Origin: Streptomyces sp. SN-593
Lineage (GTDB): Bacteria > Actinomycetota > Actinomycetes > Streptomycetales > Streptomycetaceae
Assembly: GCF_016756395.1 (NCBI RefSeq)
Contig: NZ_AP018365.1
Coordinates: 4,501,001-4,565,000, forward strand
Length of the DNA stretch: 64,000 nucleotides
Reading direction: 5' to 3'
Position 1 is the first letter of the stretch; every line of letters begins with the position of its first letter. The notes under the pieces were generated by a model. The model was given only the letters and a program-made list of their open reading frames with translations, did not search any database and was not told the origin of the DNA. A program made the position numbers and the translations under genes. Of the stretch, positions 16,928 through 25,553 are shown piece by piece.

Positions 16928-19900
16928 TCAGCGGCGGGAGTCACGCAACCTGCCGATCCGCTCCCGGTCCAGCCGCAACTCCGTGCGCAGCAGCCTGGTC
17001 AGCGGGCCGATCAGCCGGTGCGTCAACTCGTCGACCTGGCCGTCGGAAAGGGTACGGGCGTCGAATCCCCCGCCGTCCGCGCCCTGCGCCCCGCCGTTCC
17101 CCCGGCTCCCGCCGGGCGGAGCGGTACGCGTGTCGAACTCGCTGTACGGCGGCGGGGGTTCGGACGTCGGCGCGGTGCGGGAACCGCCGCTCCTGCCGCT
17201 GTCCCGGCCGACCGTGACGGCGGAGACCCGGGCCTCGGCGGTGCGCTGCGGGGTGACGAACTTCGCCAGCGAGGTCGCCGACGGCGTCGCGGGCGCGCGC
17301 TGCACCGGCAACTCCCCGGCGGGCGCGGGCGGTACGGGCGCGAGCGGCGCCGTGGCCTGGGCGGCCTGCGCGGCCTGGAGCACCTGGATGGCCTGCGCCG
17401 CCTGGACGTCGGTCGCCGCCGTGGCCGTGGCGGGCCCGGGGACCGCGCGCTGCACGGGCGGCCGGGCGCCGGGAGCGGGGTGCGCGGACCCCGGCGCGGC
17501 GGCGGCCGGACGCGTCAACGGCACTGCGGCCACGGCGCGTTGCACCGGCGTCCGGGGTGCGGGTCCCGGGCGTGCGGGCCCGAGCGGCACGGCCGCCGCC
17601 GCGCGGGGCGCGGACGCGCGCGGGGCCGCGGGCGCCGGGGCGGGCGTCGGGACCGCCGTCGGAACGGCTCGCGCCGCGGCGGGGAACGCCTCGGCGACGC
17701 CGGTGAACGGCAGCGTGTCGGCGCCGTGCCGCACCGGGCCGGTAGCGGTCGGGCGCGCCTCCGCCAGCGGCGCGGGAGCCGGGGCACGGAGCGCCGTGGC
17801 CGACGGCGTGCGCTGGACCGTGGGGAGGGCACCCGCCGTACCGGCCGCCGGAGCGGGTGGTGTGCCGGGGGCGCCGAGCGGCGGGGCGGGCGCCTGCGGT
17901 GGGGCGGGCGGCGCCGCGGCGCCGCGGCGCTGCACCGACGGGCCCGGTCCGAGCGGCTGGGCCCCCGCGGCGGGCGGCTCGGGAGCGGCGGGCGGCTGCT
18001 GCCCGGTGGCGCGCAGCGGAGCCGCCACCGGAGCGGCCGGCCGCTGGGGGCCGGCCGGCACCACGGGCCGCAGCGTGGTGCGCACCGGTCGCGCGGACGC
18101 CAGCGGGCGGGCGGCCGGTGCGCGGGAGACGGTCGGCGCGGCCGGGGCGCCGCCGACCGGGGTGCCGTCGGTCCGGGCGAGGGGCGAACCGCCGTCGCCC
18201 GCAGGGCCGTTCGGGGCGGAGGGCGCGGCGGCGAGGCGCTGCACGGGTGCCACTGCCGGGGCGGGACCGGCGGGCGCGGACGCGCGCTGGACCGGGGTGG
18301 CCGCCACCGGGCCCGGCCCGGACCCGCCGGTCGCCGGCGCGGCGCCGGGCGGGCGGACCTGCGCGGGAGCCGCGGGGGAGGTCGAGGAGGGGGCCGAGGC
18401 GGAGGCCGGCGACGGCAGGAGCGGCGGTACGGGGGCGGCCGGGCCGCCAGGAGCGGGCGCACCTGCCGGGCGGGCGCTTCCGGGGGACGTCGCGGTGGGC
18501 CGGACCGCGGAGCCGGCCGCGGACCGCTGGACCTGGCGTCCGGTGAGCGGCACCGCGCCGGGCGGCGGTCCGGCCACCGGGGCGCCCAGCAGCGGCCGTT
18601 GGCGCGGTGCGGAAGCGCTCGGGGCCCGGCCCGGGGCGGCCGGCGAGCCGGCGGGCTCCGCGGACCCGGTGCGTCCGGCGGTCGGTCGTCCGGCGGTCGG
18701 TGCGGGTGCGGGTGCGGCGGCCGCGCGCTGGACGGGAGCCGCGGCGGCCGGGCTCGGGGCGCCGGTCGACGGAACACCGCTGCCTGCGACCGGAGGTACG
18801 GCACCCGCGGTCCGGCGCTGCACGGCAGCGGGACCGGCGGTGCGGTCGGCGGTGGCCGGAGCGGGCCCCTGTGGCGGGGAGACCGGGAGCGCGGTCGGCG
18901 TGCCCGGCTCGGAGGGCAGGGCGGCGGCAAGGCCGGTCGCGGGGGCCGCCGGAGCCGTGGTGGCGCGCCGCACCGCCGAGGAGACGACCGGTGCCGCGCC
19001 GGGCGCGGCCCGGCCGGGGGAGGAGGGTGCGCCGAGGCCGGTCACCGGTCGCGCGGTGCTCCGCTGGACCGGCCCGGGAGCGCCGGGAGCACCGGGATTC
19101 CCGGCGGAGGCGGGGGCGACGGGCGTCGAGCCGCCCGCCGACGACGTGGTGGGCGTGCTCGGGCCGGGCGACGCGGGAGCGCCGGTTCCGGGCGCCGGTA
19201 CCGCCGATGTCGAGGCGCTGCGCTGGACCACGGGAGGAGCCGCCGGAAGAGCCGCCGGGGGGACCGCGGGAGCGGCCGCCGGCGGAACGGCCGCGGGGAC
19301 GGTGCGCCCCGGCCCGGACACGCGCGGGGGCACGGCCGTTGACGGTCGTACGGAGGACGCGGAGGACCCGGAGGACGCGGTGGTCCCGGCGCCCTGCGTG
19401 GAGGCGGGGGGCGCCGCCGAGGCCGAGGCGCTGCGCTGGACGGCCGGGGAAGATGCGGGGCCCGTGCCGGTCGCCACCGGGGGCGTCGCGGAGCCGCCCT
19501 GACGGGTGGGACCGCTGGCGCCCGCCGGGTTCCGCGGGGCGGGCGCCGGGCCCGCAGCCGGTGGGGCCGCAGCCGTCCGCCGCTGGACCTCGGGCGCCGA
19601 CCGCGGGGCGCCGCTCCCCTGGAGGGGCGCGCCGAGACCCGTCCGGCGGCCACCGGCTCCGGACCCGGGGCCCTGGGAGGGAGCCGCCTTCCGCTGTACC
19701 GGCGCCACCGGGAGGGAAGCGGGCGCGGGCGCGGACGTGCCGGTCGCGGGTGTCGGGGCGGGCACCGCGGGTGCCGGGGCGCCGCCGTCCGGCGTGCTCC
19801 GGGCCGGGGCCGTGTCCGGGGTACCCCCACCCGCCGCGCGCCGCTGGACCGGCGCGGGCGCGGGCCCGGAGGGAGTGCCTCCGCCCGGTCCGCCGGACCC

Positions 19901-20665
19901 GCCTGGACCACCGGACCCGCCGGGCGCGCCCGGCCCGTCGCCGTCCTGCCCCCCGCCCGTGCCACCGCCGCCGTGCCGGTGGTCCCCGGTGCGGGGCGCC
20001 GCCGACGTGGCCGGCGGCGCCGGCGGGGCGGGCGCCTTCGCCACCGCCGGGAGCGCGCGCCGCGCCACCGGCGGGACCGGCGCCCTGGTCAGCGTGGTGG
20101 GAGCGGAGGGCGGCGAGGTCAGCGGCACCACGCGCGGCCCGGCGGCCCGGGCCGCGGACACCGCGCGCTGCACCGCCGGACCGTCCGCCGCCTGCGCGGC
20201 GGCCTCGCCCGTGCCATGGTCGCCGACCACGGCGACCGGCAGGGAGACCGGCGGCTGGCCGGTGCCGGACACGGCGGCCGGTGCCGGGGTGAGCACGTCG
20301 CGGATCAGCCCGGTCGGCGCGTCGTCGAGCACGACGTGCGCCAACGCGCCCGTGAACGACGGGTTCTGCCACGCCGAGAGGGTGCCGCCGAAGTTCGCGG
20401 CCGCGACCGTGTGCCCGGACGGCCGCGCGCTGGCGCGCTGGATCGGCGGCAGCACGGACCAGCCGGGCGGGCCGCCCGGAGCCGCGGCCGCGCCCGGCGG
20501 CGGACCGCCGGCGGCCGTACCGGCACCGTGTACGGGGCCCGGGGCGGCGCCCGGCGTGGCGCCGGTCACCGCCCCGGCCGCCGCGGCGCCGCCCGGCCGG
20601 GCGGCGCCTTCCTGCGTACCTCCGCGTGCGCGGGCCCGTCCGGCCCACCGGTCAAGGATTCCCAT
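16928..20665 (-). CDS. Very large low-complexity eCIS protein with dispersed PVQR motifs
   Basis: 1245 aa, almost entirely Ala, Pro, Gly, Thr, Ser and Val. The N-terminus (MGILDRWAGRAR) and the C-terminus (VDELTHRLIGPLTRLL, LDRERIGRLRDSRR, a charged amphipathic helix of about 40 residues) are the only ordered-looking parts. Through the middle the motif [PAVTSEQ]-VQR recurs about 18 times at intervals of some 25-90 residues, usually followed by A, S, R or K. Proteins like this occupy the same place in other Streptomyces eCIS loci and are sometimes misnamed syndecan. A scaffold, tape-measure-like or cargo-docking role would be speculation. The reading frame is supported by the motif, the conserved C-terminus and the operon position. 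Confidence 0.8.
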   Translation of the reverse strand: MGILDRWAGRARARGGTQEGAARPGGAAAAGAVTGATPGAAPGPVHGAGTAAGGPPPGAAAAPGGPPGWSVLPPIQRASARPSGHTVAAANFGGTLSAWQNPSFTGALAHVVLDDAPTGLIRDVLTPAPAAVSGTGQPPVSLPVAVVGDHGTGEAAAQAADGPAVQRAVSAARAAGPRVVPLTSPPSAPTTLTRAPVPPVARRALPAVAKAPAPPAPPATSAAPRTGDHRHGGGGTGGGQDGDGPGAPGGSGGPGGSGGPGGGTPSGPAPAPVQRRAAGGGTPDTAPARSTPDGGAPAPAVPAPTPATGTSAPAPASLPVAPVQRKAAPSQGPGSGAGGRRTGLGAPLQGSGAPRSAPEVQRRTAAAPPAAGPAPAPRNPAGASGPTRQGGSATPPVATGTGPASSPAVQRSASASAAPPASTQGAGTTASSGSSASSVRPSTAVPPRVSGPGRTVPAAVPPAAAPAVPPAALPAAPPVVQRSASTSAVPAPGTGAPASPGPSTPTTSSAGGSTPVAPASAGNPGAPGAPGPVQRSTARPVTGLGAPSSPGRAAPGAAPVVSSAVRRATTAPAAPATGLAAALPSEPGTPTALPVSPPQGPAPATADRTAGPAAVQRRTAGAVPPVAGSGVPSTGAPSPAAAAPVQRAAAAPAPAPTAGRPTAGRTGSAEPAGSPAAPGRAPSASAPRQRPLLGAPVAGPPPGAVPLTGRQVQRSAAGSAVRPTATSPGSARPAGAPAPGGPAAPVPPLLPSPASASAPSSTSPAAPAQVRPPGAAPATGGSGPGPVAATPVQRASAPAGPAPAVAPVQRLAAAPSAPNGPAGDGGSPLARTDGTPVGGAPAAPTVSRAPAARPLASARPVRTTLRPVVPAGPQRPAAPVAAPLRATGQQPPAAPEPPAAGAQPLGPGPSVQRRGAAAPPAPPQAPAPPLGAPGTPPAPAAGTAGALPTVQRTPSATALRAPAPAPLAEARPTATGPVRHGADTLPFTGVAEAFPAAARAVPTAVPTPAPAPAAPRASAPRAAAAVPLGPARPGPAPRTPVQRAVAAVPLTRPAAAAPGSAHPAPGARPPVQRAVPGPATATAATDVQAAQAIQVLQAAQAAQATAPLAPVPPAPAGELPVQRAPATPSATSLAKFVTPQRTAEARVSAVTVGRDSGRSGGSRTAPTSEPPPPYSEFDTRTAPPGGSRGNGGAQGADGGGFDARTLSDGQVDELTHRLIGPLTRLLRTELRLDRERIGRLRDSRR

Positions 20666-20683
20666 GGCCGTAACCCCGCCCTC

Positions 20684-20842
20684 TCACCGCTCGGCCGTGG
20701 CACGCGTGACGAGCGAGGCGATCTGCTCGGCGTACCGGCGGCGGTCACGGTGTTCGAGGTCCAGGATGTCCTCCAGGCTCCAGTGGAAGTGGTAGGCGAT
20801 GTACGCGATCTCCTCGTGCACCCGGTCGGTCGCGTACGTCAC
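20684..20842 (-). CDS. Small eCIS protein (DUF6760-like)
   Basis: 52 aa: it begins VTYATDRVHEEIAYIAYHFH and continues WSLEDILDLEHRDRRRYAEQ. The EEIAYIAYHFHWSLEDILDLEH pattern is the hallmark of a small conserved family found only in contractile injection loci. GTG 20842 overlaps the preceding stop (GTGA), so it is translationally coupled. It is predicted to be alpha-helical and cytoplasmic, and may act as an assembly chaperone. It is easily missed by gene finders because of its length. Confidence 0.85.
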   Translation of the reverse strand: MTYATDRVHEEIAYIAYHFHWSLEDILDLEHRDRRRYAEQIASLVTRATAER

Positions 20843-21348
20843 GATTCCCCCAGGCGGCTCCCGCCGAGCTCGACCTCGAACGGCTGCTCGCAGTGCGGAC
20901 AGGTCACGCCGGCCCGGGTGTGGCCCTCGGCGTTGATCTGGCGGTAGAAGTCCTGGAGGAAGGCGAGGTCGGAGGCGAACATGTTCTCCACCACGCCGTC
21001 GTGCATGTGCGGCACCGTACCGAGCCGGGTGATCACCCGGCCCAGCAGGACCACCGACAGGTAGGCCGGGTTCTCCTGCACCCGCAGGTCCCGCAGCGGG
21101 ATCAGCTCGTCCCTGGCGGTGGCCAGGCGCATCACCCCCTCGCGGTGCACGGTGCCCGCCTCGTCCACGTAGCCGCGCGGCAGCTCGAACGCGAACTCGG
21201 TGCGCAACTGGCGCCGTACGGGCGCGCCGTCGCCGGCCGGCGCGGACAGGGCGGGCGCCGCCTGCGCCGGCGGCGCCGCGGCGGCCACCGGGGCCGCCGA
21301 GGCGCCGTCGGGCAGCGGTCCCGACCTGGGAGCCGTTCCTCGGCGCAT
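20839..21348 (-). CDS. eCIS tail-assembly-like protein with a CxxC zinc-knuckle C-terminus
   Basis: 169 aa. After an Ala/Pro-rich N-terminus (about residues 1-50) comes a conserved domain: FAFELPRGYVDEAGTVHREG, MRLATARDELIPLRDLRVQE, LLGRVITRLG, ASDLAFLQDFYRQIN, and finally VTCPHCEQPFEVEL. This domain resembles phage tail-assembly (gp41-like) proteins; the CPHC pair suggests a metal knuckle. The ATG shares one base with the tube gene stop (TAATG). Exact function unknown; position between tube and DUF6760-like gene points to tube or sheath assembly. Confidence 0.8.
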   Translation of the reverse strand: MRRGTAPRSGPLPDGASAAPVAAAAPPAQAAPALSAPAGDGAPVRRQLRTEFAFELPRGYVDEAGTVHREGVMRLATARDELIPLRDLRVQENPAYLSVVLLGRVITRLGTVPHMHDGVVENMFASDLAFLQDFYRQINAEGHTRAGVTCPHCEQPFEVELGGSRLGES

Positions 21349-21791
21349 TACTCCATGATCATTTCTTCGTAGGTGATCGTCACGGTCTCGGTCAGCGCCG
21401 ACGCCTCACCGGCCTTGACGGTGCTCGCCGAGACCTTGCTGCACCACGCCTGGCGCAGGTGGTACCGCTTCACCGGGTTGTTCATGTAGTCCATCACCAG
21501 GATGCTGGCGTTCTTGCGGGCGGAGCCCATGTCGCCGCGGACCGAGGCGTTGATCCAGTCGTTGAACGCGGTGGACTGCGTCATGCCGCGCACGACGGTC
21601 GCCTCACCCGCCTTCTTCACGCCCGGCATCTTCTTGGTGACCGGCTGGCCGTTCGCCGACACCTGCTGGTACTCGATGACGTCCTGCGTCATGTCCAGGC
21701 CGTTGACCTCCTGGAGGTACTCGACCATCACCCCGTCGATCTGGAGGCCGAAGTTGTGTGAGGTGAGCGCATCACCTGGCTGGAGACTCAT
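21348..21791 (-). CDS. Inner tube protein (T4 gp19/Hcp-like), first copy
   Basis: 147 aa. SHNFGLQIDGVMVEYLQEVN, the QDVIEYQQVSANGQ stretch and KMPGVKKAGEATVVRGMTQS are typical of the major tube protein of eCIS particles, which polymerises as hexameric rings inside the sheath. It directly follows the sheath gene (85-bp gap) as in most CIS operons. Together with the copy at 16392-16829 it gives two tube paralogues, the usual number for Streptomyces systems. Confidence 0.95.
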   Translation of the reverse strand: MSLQPGDALTSHNFGLQIDGVMVEYLQEVNGLDMTQDVIEYQQVSANGQPVTKKMPGVKKAGEATVVRGMTQSTAFNDWINASVRGDMGSARKNASILVMDYMNNPVKRYHLRQAWCSKVSASTVKAGEASALTETVTITYEEMIME

Positions 21792-21876
21792 CGCCGCTGT
21801 TCCTTCGCTTCGCGCTGCTGGTACGTCGTGCCCTGCTGGTCCTGCTGCTGTCCGCGGTGCTCACGCGACCGGCGGG

Positions 21877-23487
21877 TCACTCCTCCAGCTCGCCCGCGCC
21901 GCTGGAGAACTGGGCGAGCCGGAAGATCACGAACTCGGCCGGCTTCACCGGGGAGACGCCGATCTCGCAGATCACCCGGCCGAGGTCCACCGACTCCGGC
22001 GGGTTGGTCTCGGCGTCGCACTTCACGTAGTAGGCGTCGTCCGGCTGCCCGCCGAACAGGGCGCCGCCGCGCCACTCGGTGACCAGGAAGGCGGAGATGT
22101 TGCGCCGGATCCGGGCCCACAGCGCCTGGTCGTTGGGCTCGAACACCACCCACTGGGTGCCGTTGAGGATCGACTCCTCCAGGTAGTTGAAGTACCGGCG
22201 GATGTTCAGGTAGCGCCAGGCCGGGTCCGAGGACAGGGTGCGCGCTCCCCAGACCCGGATGCCGCGGCCGGGGAAGGAGCGGATGCAGTTGATGCCCAGC
22301 GGGTTGAGCAGGTCCTGCTCGCCGCGGGTGATCTGGAGCTCCAGGTCGACCGCGCCGCGCACCACCTCGTTGGCGGGCGCCTTGTGCACGCCGCGCTCGG
22401 AGTCGTTGCGGGCCCAGATGCCGGCCACGTGGCCGCTCGGCGGGATCAGCCGGGTCTGGCCGCCCGCCGGGTCGAAGACCTTGATCCACGGGTAGTACAG
22501 CGCCGCGTACTTGGAGTCGTAGTTGGACGTCTCCTGGCGCCAGACCCGGATCTCCCGCGCGTTCAGCCCGGGCGGCGGGTCGATGATCGCCAGCCGGTCG
22601 CCCATCAGCTCGCAGTGCGCGATCAGGCCGAGCTGGACCGCCTTGACCGACTCCAGGTCGATCGCGCCGCGCTGGTAGGCCGCCATCAGGTCGGGGACGG
22701 CGACCATCGAGATCTCGTCCACCGCCTCCAGACCGCCGAAGCCGGTGCGGTCGGCGCTGTCGCCGAGGTACTCGCTGACGCTCGTCGTCTCGGTGCCGCC
22801 GGAGCCCGCCGGACCCGAGGTGGCGGGCGGGGTCGGGGCGGCGAGCGCCACCGTCTGGTTCTCCGGGCGGACCAGCTGCCCGGCGGAGGCGGCCTCCTTG
22901 ACGGTGATGAGCTTGGAGCGCTCCTTCACCTGGGTGACCACGTAGGTGCGGCCGCCGCGCTTGGCCGACACGTCGAAGGACTCGACGGTCTTGTCGCCGT
23001 CCTTGACCAGCAGCCGGAACCGCTCGGCGGGCCCTTCGCCCTCGGCGTCCGTGACCTCCACGCTGAGCGCGCCGGCCTCGCCGGGCGCGAGCGCGGCCAC
23101 CTTGAAGGTGCCGAGGGTCGCCTCCTCGCCGGCGGTCAGCGCGGCCGGGCCTGCACCGCCGGCACCGACGGCCGCGGGCTGCTTGGCGCCGGCGTCCGCC
23201 GCGGAGCCGGCCACCCCGCCGGGCTCGCCGCCCACCCGGACGACGTAGGCGGCGGAACCGCCGTTGTTGAAGAAGCCGTAGACCGAGTGCGCGAGGAAGT
23301 AGCCGTCGGTGAACTCACCGAAGGACGCGACGTACTGCGTCCAGTTGGTCACCAGGGTCGGCTCGTTGAGCGGACCGGTGGGCGCCAGGCCGACGAAGGC
23401 GGCAACCGATGTGCCCACCCCCTCGATCGGGCGGGAACCGCTGGCCACTTCCTCCACGTAGACGCCCGGCGACAGATACGACGGCAT
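21877..23487 (-). CDS. Contractile tail sheath protein
   Basis: 536 aa. The N-terminus PSYLSPGVYVEEVASGSRPI and VGTSVAAFVGLAPTGPLNEP is the classic sheath handshake region; the C-terminal core contains CELMGDRLAIIDPPPG, YYPWIKVFDP, SERGVHKAPANEVVRGAVDL and INCIRSFPGRGIRVWGARTL. A variable insertion (about residues 85-260, including RFRLLVKDGDKTVESFDV) forms the outer domain. The ATG at 23487 has GAGGAG upstream and is the first gene of the main eCIS operon. Sheath contraction drives the tube and spike through the target. Confidence 0.96.
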   Translation of the reverse strand: MPSYLSPGVYVEEVASGSRPIEGVGTSVAAFVGLAPTGPLNEPTLVTNWTQYVASFGEFTDGYFLAHSVYGFFNNGGSAAYVVRVGGEPGGVAGSAADAGAKQPAAVGAGGAGPAALTAGEEATLGTFKVAALAPGEAGALSVEVTDAEGEGPAERFRLLVKDGDKTVESFDVSAKRGGRTYVVTQVKERSKLITVKEAASAGQLVRPENQTVALAAPTPPATSGPAGSGGTETTSVSEYLGDSADRTGFGGLEAVDEISMVAVPDLMAAYQRGAIDLESVKAVQLGLIAHCELMGDRLAIIDPPPGLNAREIRVWRQETSNYDSKYAALYYPWIKVFDPAGGQTRLIPPSGHVAGIWARNDSERGVHKAPANEVVRGAVDLELQITRGEQDLLNPLGINCIRSFPGRGIRVWGARTLSSDPAWRYLNIRRYFNYLEESILNGTQWVVFEPNDQALWARIRRNISAFLVTEWRGGALFGGQPDDAYYVKCDAETNPPESVDLGRVICEIGVSPVKPAEFVIFRLAQFSSGAGELEE

Positions 23488-23866
23488 GCGCTGTTCTCCT
23501 CGGGGGTACGAGAAAAGGGGTCGACTCTCACCCTCGCGCGCCCGGGCGGCGATCGAAACGTCCTGCGGTGCCTTTCCGGGGGCACTTGTGCTGCCCCGAA
23601 GGGCAGCGCGCCCGCGCCGACGGCGCCGTGTCGCCATGCCGGCACGGCGTGTTGCGCCCGACTCGTCGGGCTATGTCCCCTGATGGGGGGACCGGTGCCG
23701 GCGTCCGGCGGCACCCGGAGCGCCCCCGCGGGCGGTCGGCCCGGCCGCGGGGACCCACGGCGCGCGTGGTGCGCATGAGGTCTGCCCCCGGGTCTGCCCC
23801 CGAGGACCTTGCCGCGCGCGGGATGTCCGCCGTAGTCAGGGGTGGTCATCCACGGAGAGGGTGGTC
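23488..23866. promoter_or_regulatory. Divergent promoter region of the eCIS operon and the nuclease cargo gene
   Basis: 379 bp without a gene. It contains two compact stem-loops, GCTGCCC-cgaa-GGGCAGC (23590-23607) and GTCCCC-tgatgg-GGGGAC (23675-23692), and a direct repeat of gtctgccccc (about 23783-23805). No convincing -35/-10 pair was identified. Whatever controls the locus, for example the linked LuxR-type protein, probably binds here. Confidence 0.55.
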
Positions 23867-25462
23867 ATGCACGCGCACGAACAGGTCAACGAGGCCGCCG
23901 CCGCCAGGCGTCCGCGGTCGTCCGCCCTGCCCCGCCCGGCGGTCGCCGGACCGCCGCCCGCCCGCGGGATGACCGCCGCCGGCGTCCTCGCCCTGCAGCG
24001 CACCGCGGGCAACTCCGCCCTGACCCGCGCGCTCGACGAGGAGGCGCGGCACACGCACGGCGCCGGCTGCGGGCACGGCCCGTCCGTCCAGCGCTCGCAG
24101 GTGCACGACGTGCTGAGCGGCTCCGGCCGGGCACTCGCCGCCCCGCTGCGCGCGGAGATGGAGGCGCGGCTCGGCGCCGACTTCGGCGACGTCCGCGTCC
24201 ACGACGACAGCGCCGCCCGGCGTTCGGCCGCGTCGCTGGGAGCGCGCGCCTACACCTCGGGCAACCACGTGGTGGTGGGCGAGGGCGGCGCCGACAAGCA
24301 CACGCTCGCCCACGAGCTCACCCACGTCATCCAGCAGCGCTCCGGCCCGGTCGCCGGCACGGCCACCGCCGACGGGCTGCGGGTCAGCGACCCGGGCGAC
24401 GCCTTCGAGCGGGCCGCGGAGAGCAACGCCCAGCGGGCGATGTCCGGCCCGGTGCCGGTGCAGACCGCGCCGGAGCGCGACGGGACCGGACGGGGCGGCC
24501 CGGAGGCGGGCCAGCAGGCTTCACCCGCACCGGAGTTGGCCGGCACCCCGGCCATCCAGCGGGTCACGGTGCCGTCCAGCAGGCCGTCGGGCAGCGGGAT
24601 CACGGCGACGCAGAGCGGCGGCCGCACCACGTCGATCGAGATGCTGAACAGCGGCAGCCTGGCCGGCTCCCCGCCCTCGCAGGACCCGCCCGGCTTCGAC
24701 TACATCCGCGCGCTGCGGCTGACGAACTTCTGGATCCGCTTCCACCTGATCAACAACATCGCGGGCGGCCCCGGCACCGCGGCGAACCTCGTGCCGGCCT
24801 CCAAGCGGGACAACGCCAACTACGAGCACTCGATCGAGGCGCTGCTCAAGGCCACGGTCTCCCAGGTGCGGCGGACCAACCGCACGCTCCAGCCCGGGCA
24901 GCAGAAGGACTACGTCTACTTCGGCGTCGACGTCCACTACGCGCACCAGCCGTCGCGGCGACCGAACAACATGACCCAGCGGCAGTACGACGCCGCCGGG
25001 AACTTCGTGAACGGACTGACGATCTACCACCGCGTGTACGACGGGGCGGCCCGGACCTGGACCGTGCACCACGACGGCACGTACTTCGGGTTCCACGACC
25101 GCCAGCCGACCGACCCCGGCACGCACGTGCGGCTGTCCCAGCTCGACATGACCGACCTGCGGCAGCTCACCGGCAACTACCGCGGCTGGAACAACGACGA
25201 CCTGTACTTCCTCAACGACCTCGGCACCACCCGCCGGGCGGAGTTCGAGGGGCTGATCGACCACTACGGCGCCACCGGCCCGGCCGAGTCGGTGCTGCAC
25301 GCCTTCCACCACATCCCCTTCTCCCTCCCGCGGCAGAGCTCGCGGAGCAGGAGGCCGACCGCCCAGCCGACGACCTTCGCCGACCGCATGGGCGCCGGAG
25401 CCGACGGCGCGCTGCAGTACCTGGCGCTGGCGATCTCCGGCGGGTCCCTCACCATCCGCTGA
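23867..25462 (+). CDS. eCIS core-domain (DUF4157) protein with predicted C-terminal nuclease domain: candidate cargo
   Basis: 531 aa. N-terminal LALQRTAGNSALTRAL motif (about residues 42-57) and a VQR site precede the DUF4157 domain (about 85-165: LGADFGDVRVHDDSAARRSA, ARAYTSGNHVVVG, and HELTH at 149-153, a zinc-protease-like motif). A Pro/Gln-rich linker with another IQR follows. The C-terminal domain contains FHLINNIAGGPGTAANLVPA (H293; N307), then N and E residues in the order seen in DNA/RNA non-specific endonucleases of polymorphic toxins. ATG 23867 has GGAGAGG 6 nt upstream. It is divergent from the sheath gene. Family knowledge says DUF4157 marks eCIS-loaded effectors; nuclease activity is inferred from the motif alone. 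Confidence 0.85.
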   Translation: MHAHEQVNEAAAARRPRSSALPRPAVAGPPPARGMTAAGVLALQRTAGNSALTRALDEEARHTHGAGCGHGPSVQRSQVHDVLSGSGRALAAPLRAEMEARLGADFGDVRVHDDSAARRSAASLGARAYTSGNHVVVGEGGADKHTLAHELTHVIQQRSGPVAGTATADGLRVSDPGDAFERAAESNAQRAMSGPVPVQTAPERDGTGRGGPEAGQQASPAPELAGTPAIQRVTVPSSRPSGSGITATQSGGRTTSIEMLNSGSLAGSPPSQDPPGFDYIRALRLTNFWIRFHLINNIAGGPGTAANLVPASKRDNANYEHSIEALLKATVSQVRRTNRTLQPGQQKDYVYFGVDVHYAHQPSRRPNNMTQRQYDAAGNFVNGLTIYHRVYDGAARTWTVHHDGTYFGFHDRQPTDPGTHVRLSQLDMTDLRQLTGNYRGWNNDDLYFLNDLGTTRRAEFEGLIDHYGATGPAESVLHAFHHIPFSLPRQSSRSRRPTAQPTTFADRMGAGADGALQYLALAISGGSLTIR

Positions 25463-25484
25463 GCACCGCGCACATAGGGTCCAG

Positions 25485-25531
25485 GGTGCCCGCCCGGCCG
25501 CGCTCCGCCGCGGCCGGGCCGGACGGGCACC
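25485..25531 (+). terminator. Hairpin terminator after the DUF4157-nuclease gene
   Basis: GGTGCCCG (25485-25492) pairs with CGGGCACC (25524-25531), with an inner stem GGCCGCG/CGCGGCC. It separates the nuclease gene from the next gene on the same strand and could reduce or block read-through. Confidence 0.7.
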
Positions 25532-25553
25532 GACGACGCAGGAGGAACACCGC

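Noticed and set aside
15801..19502. A 1233-codon open frame on the plus strand, antisense to the PVQR gene, spike and LysM genes.
   Set aside because: It crosses several well-identified minus-strand genes and its composition is what GC-rich third positions produce on the opposite strand; no domain is visible.
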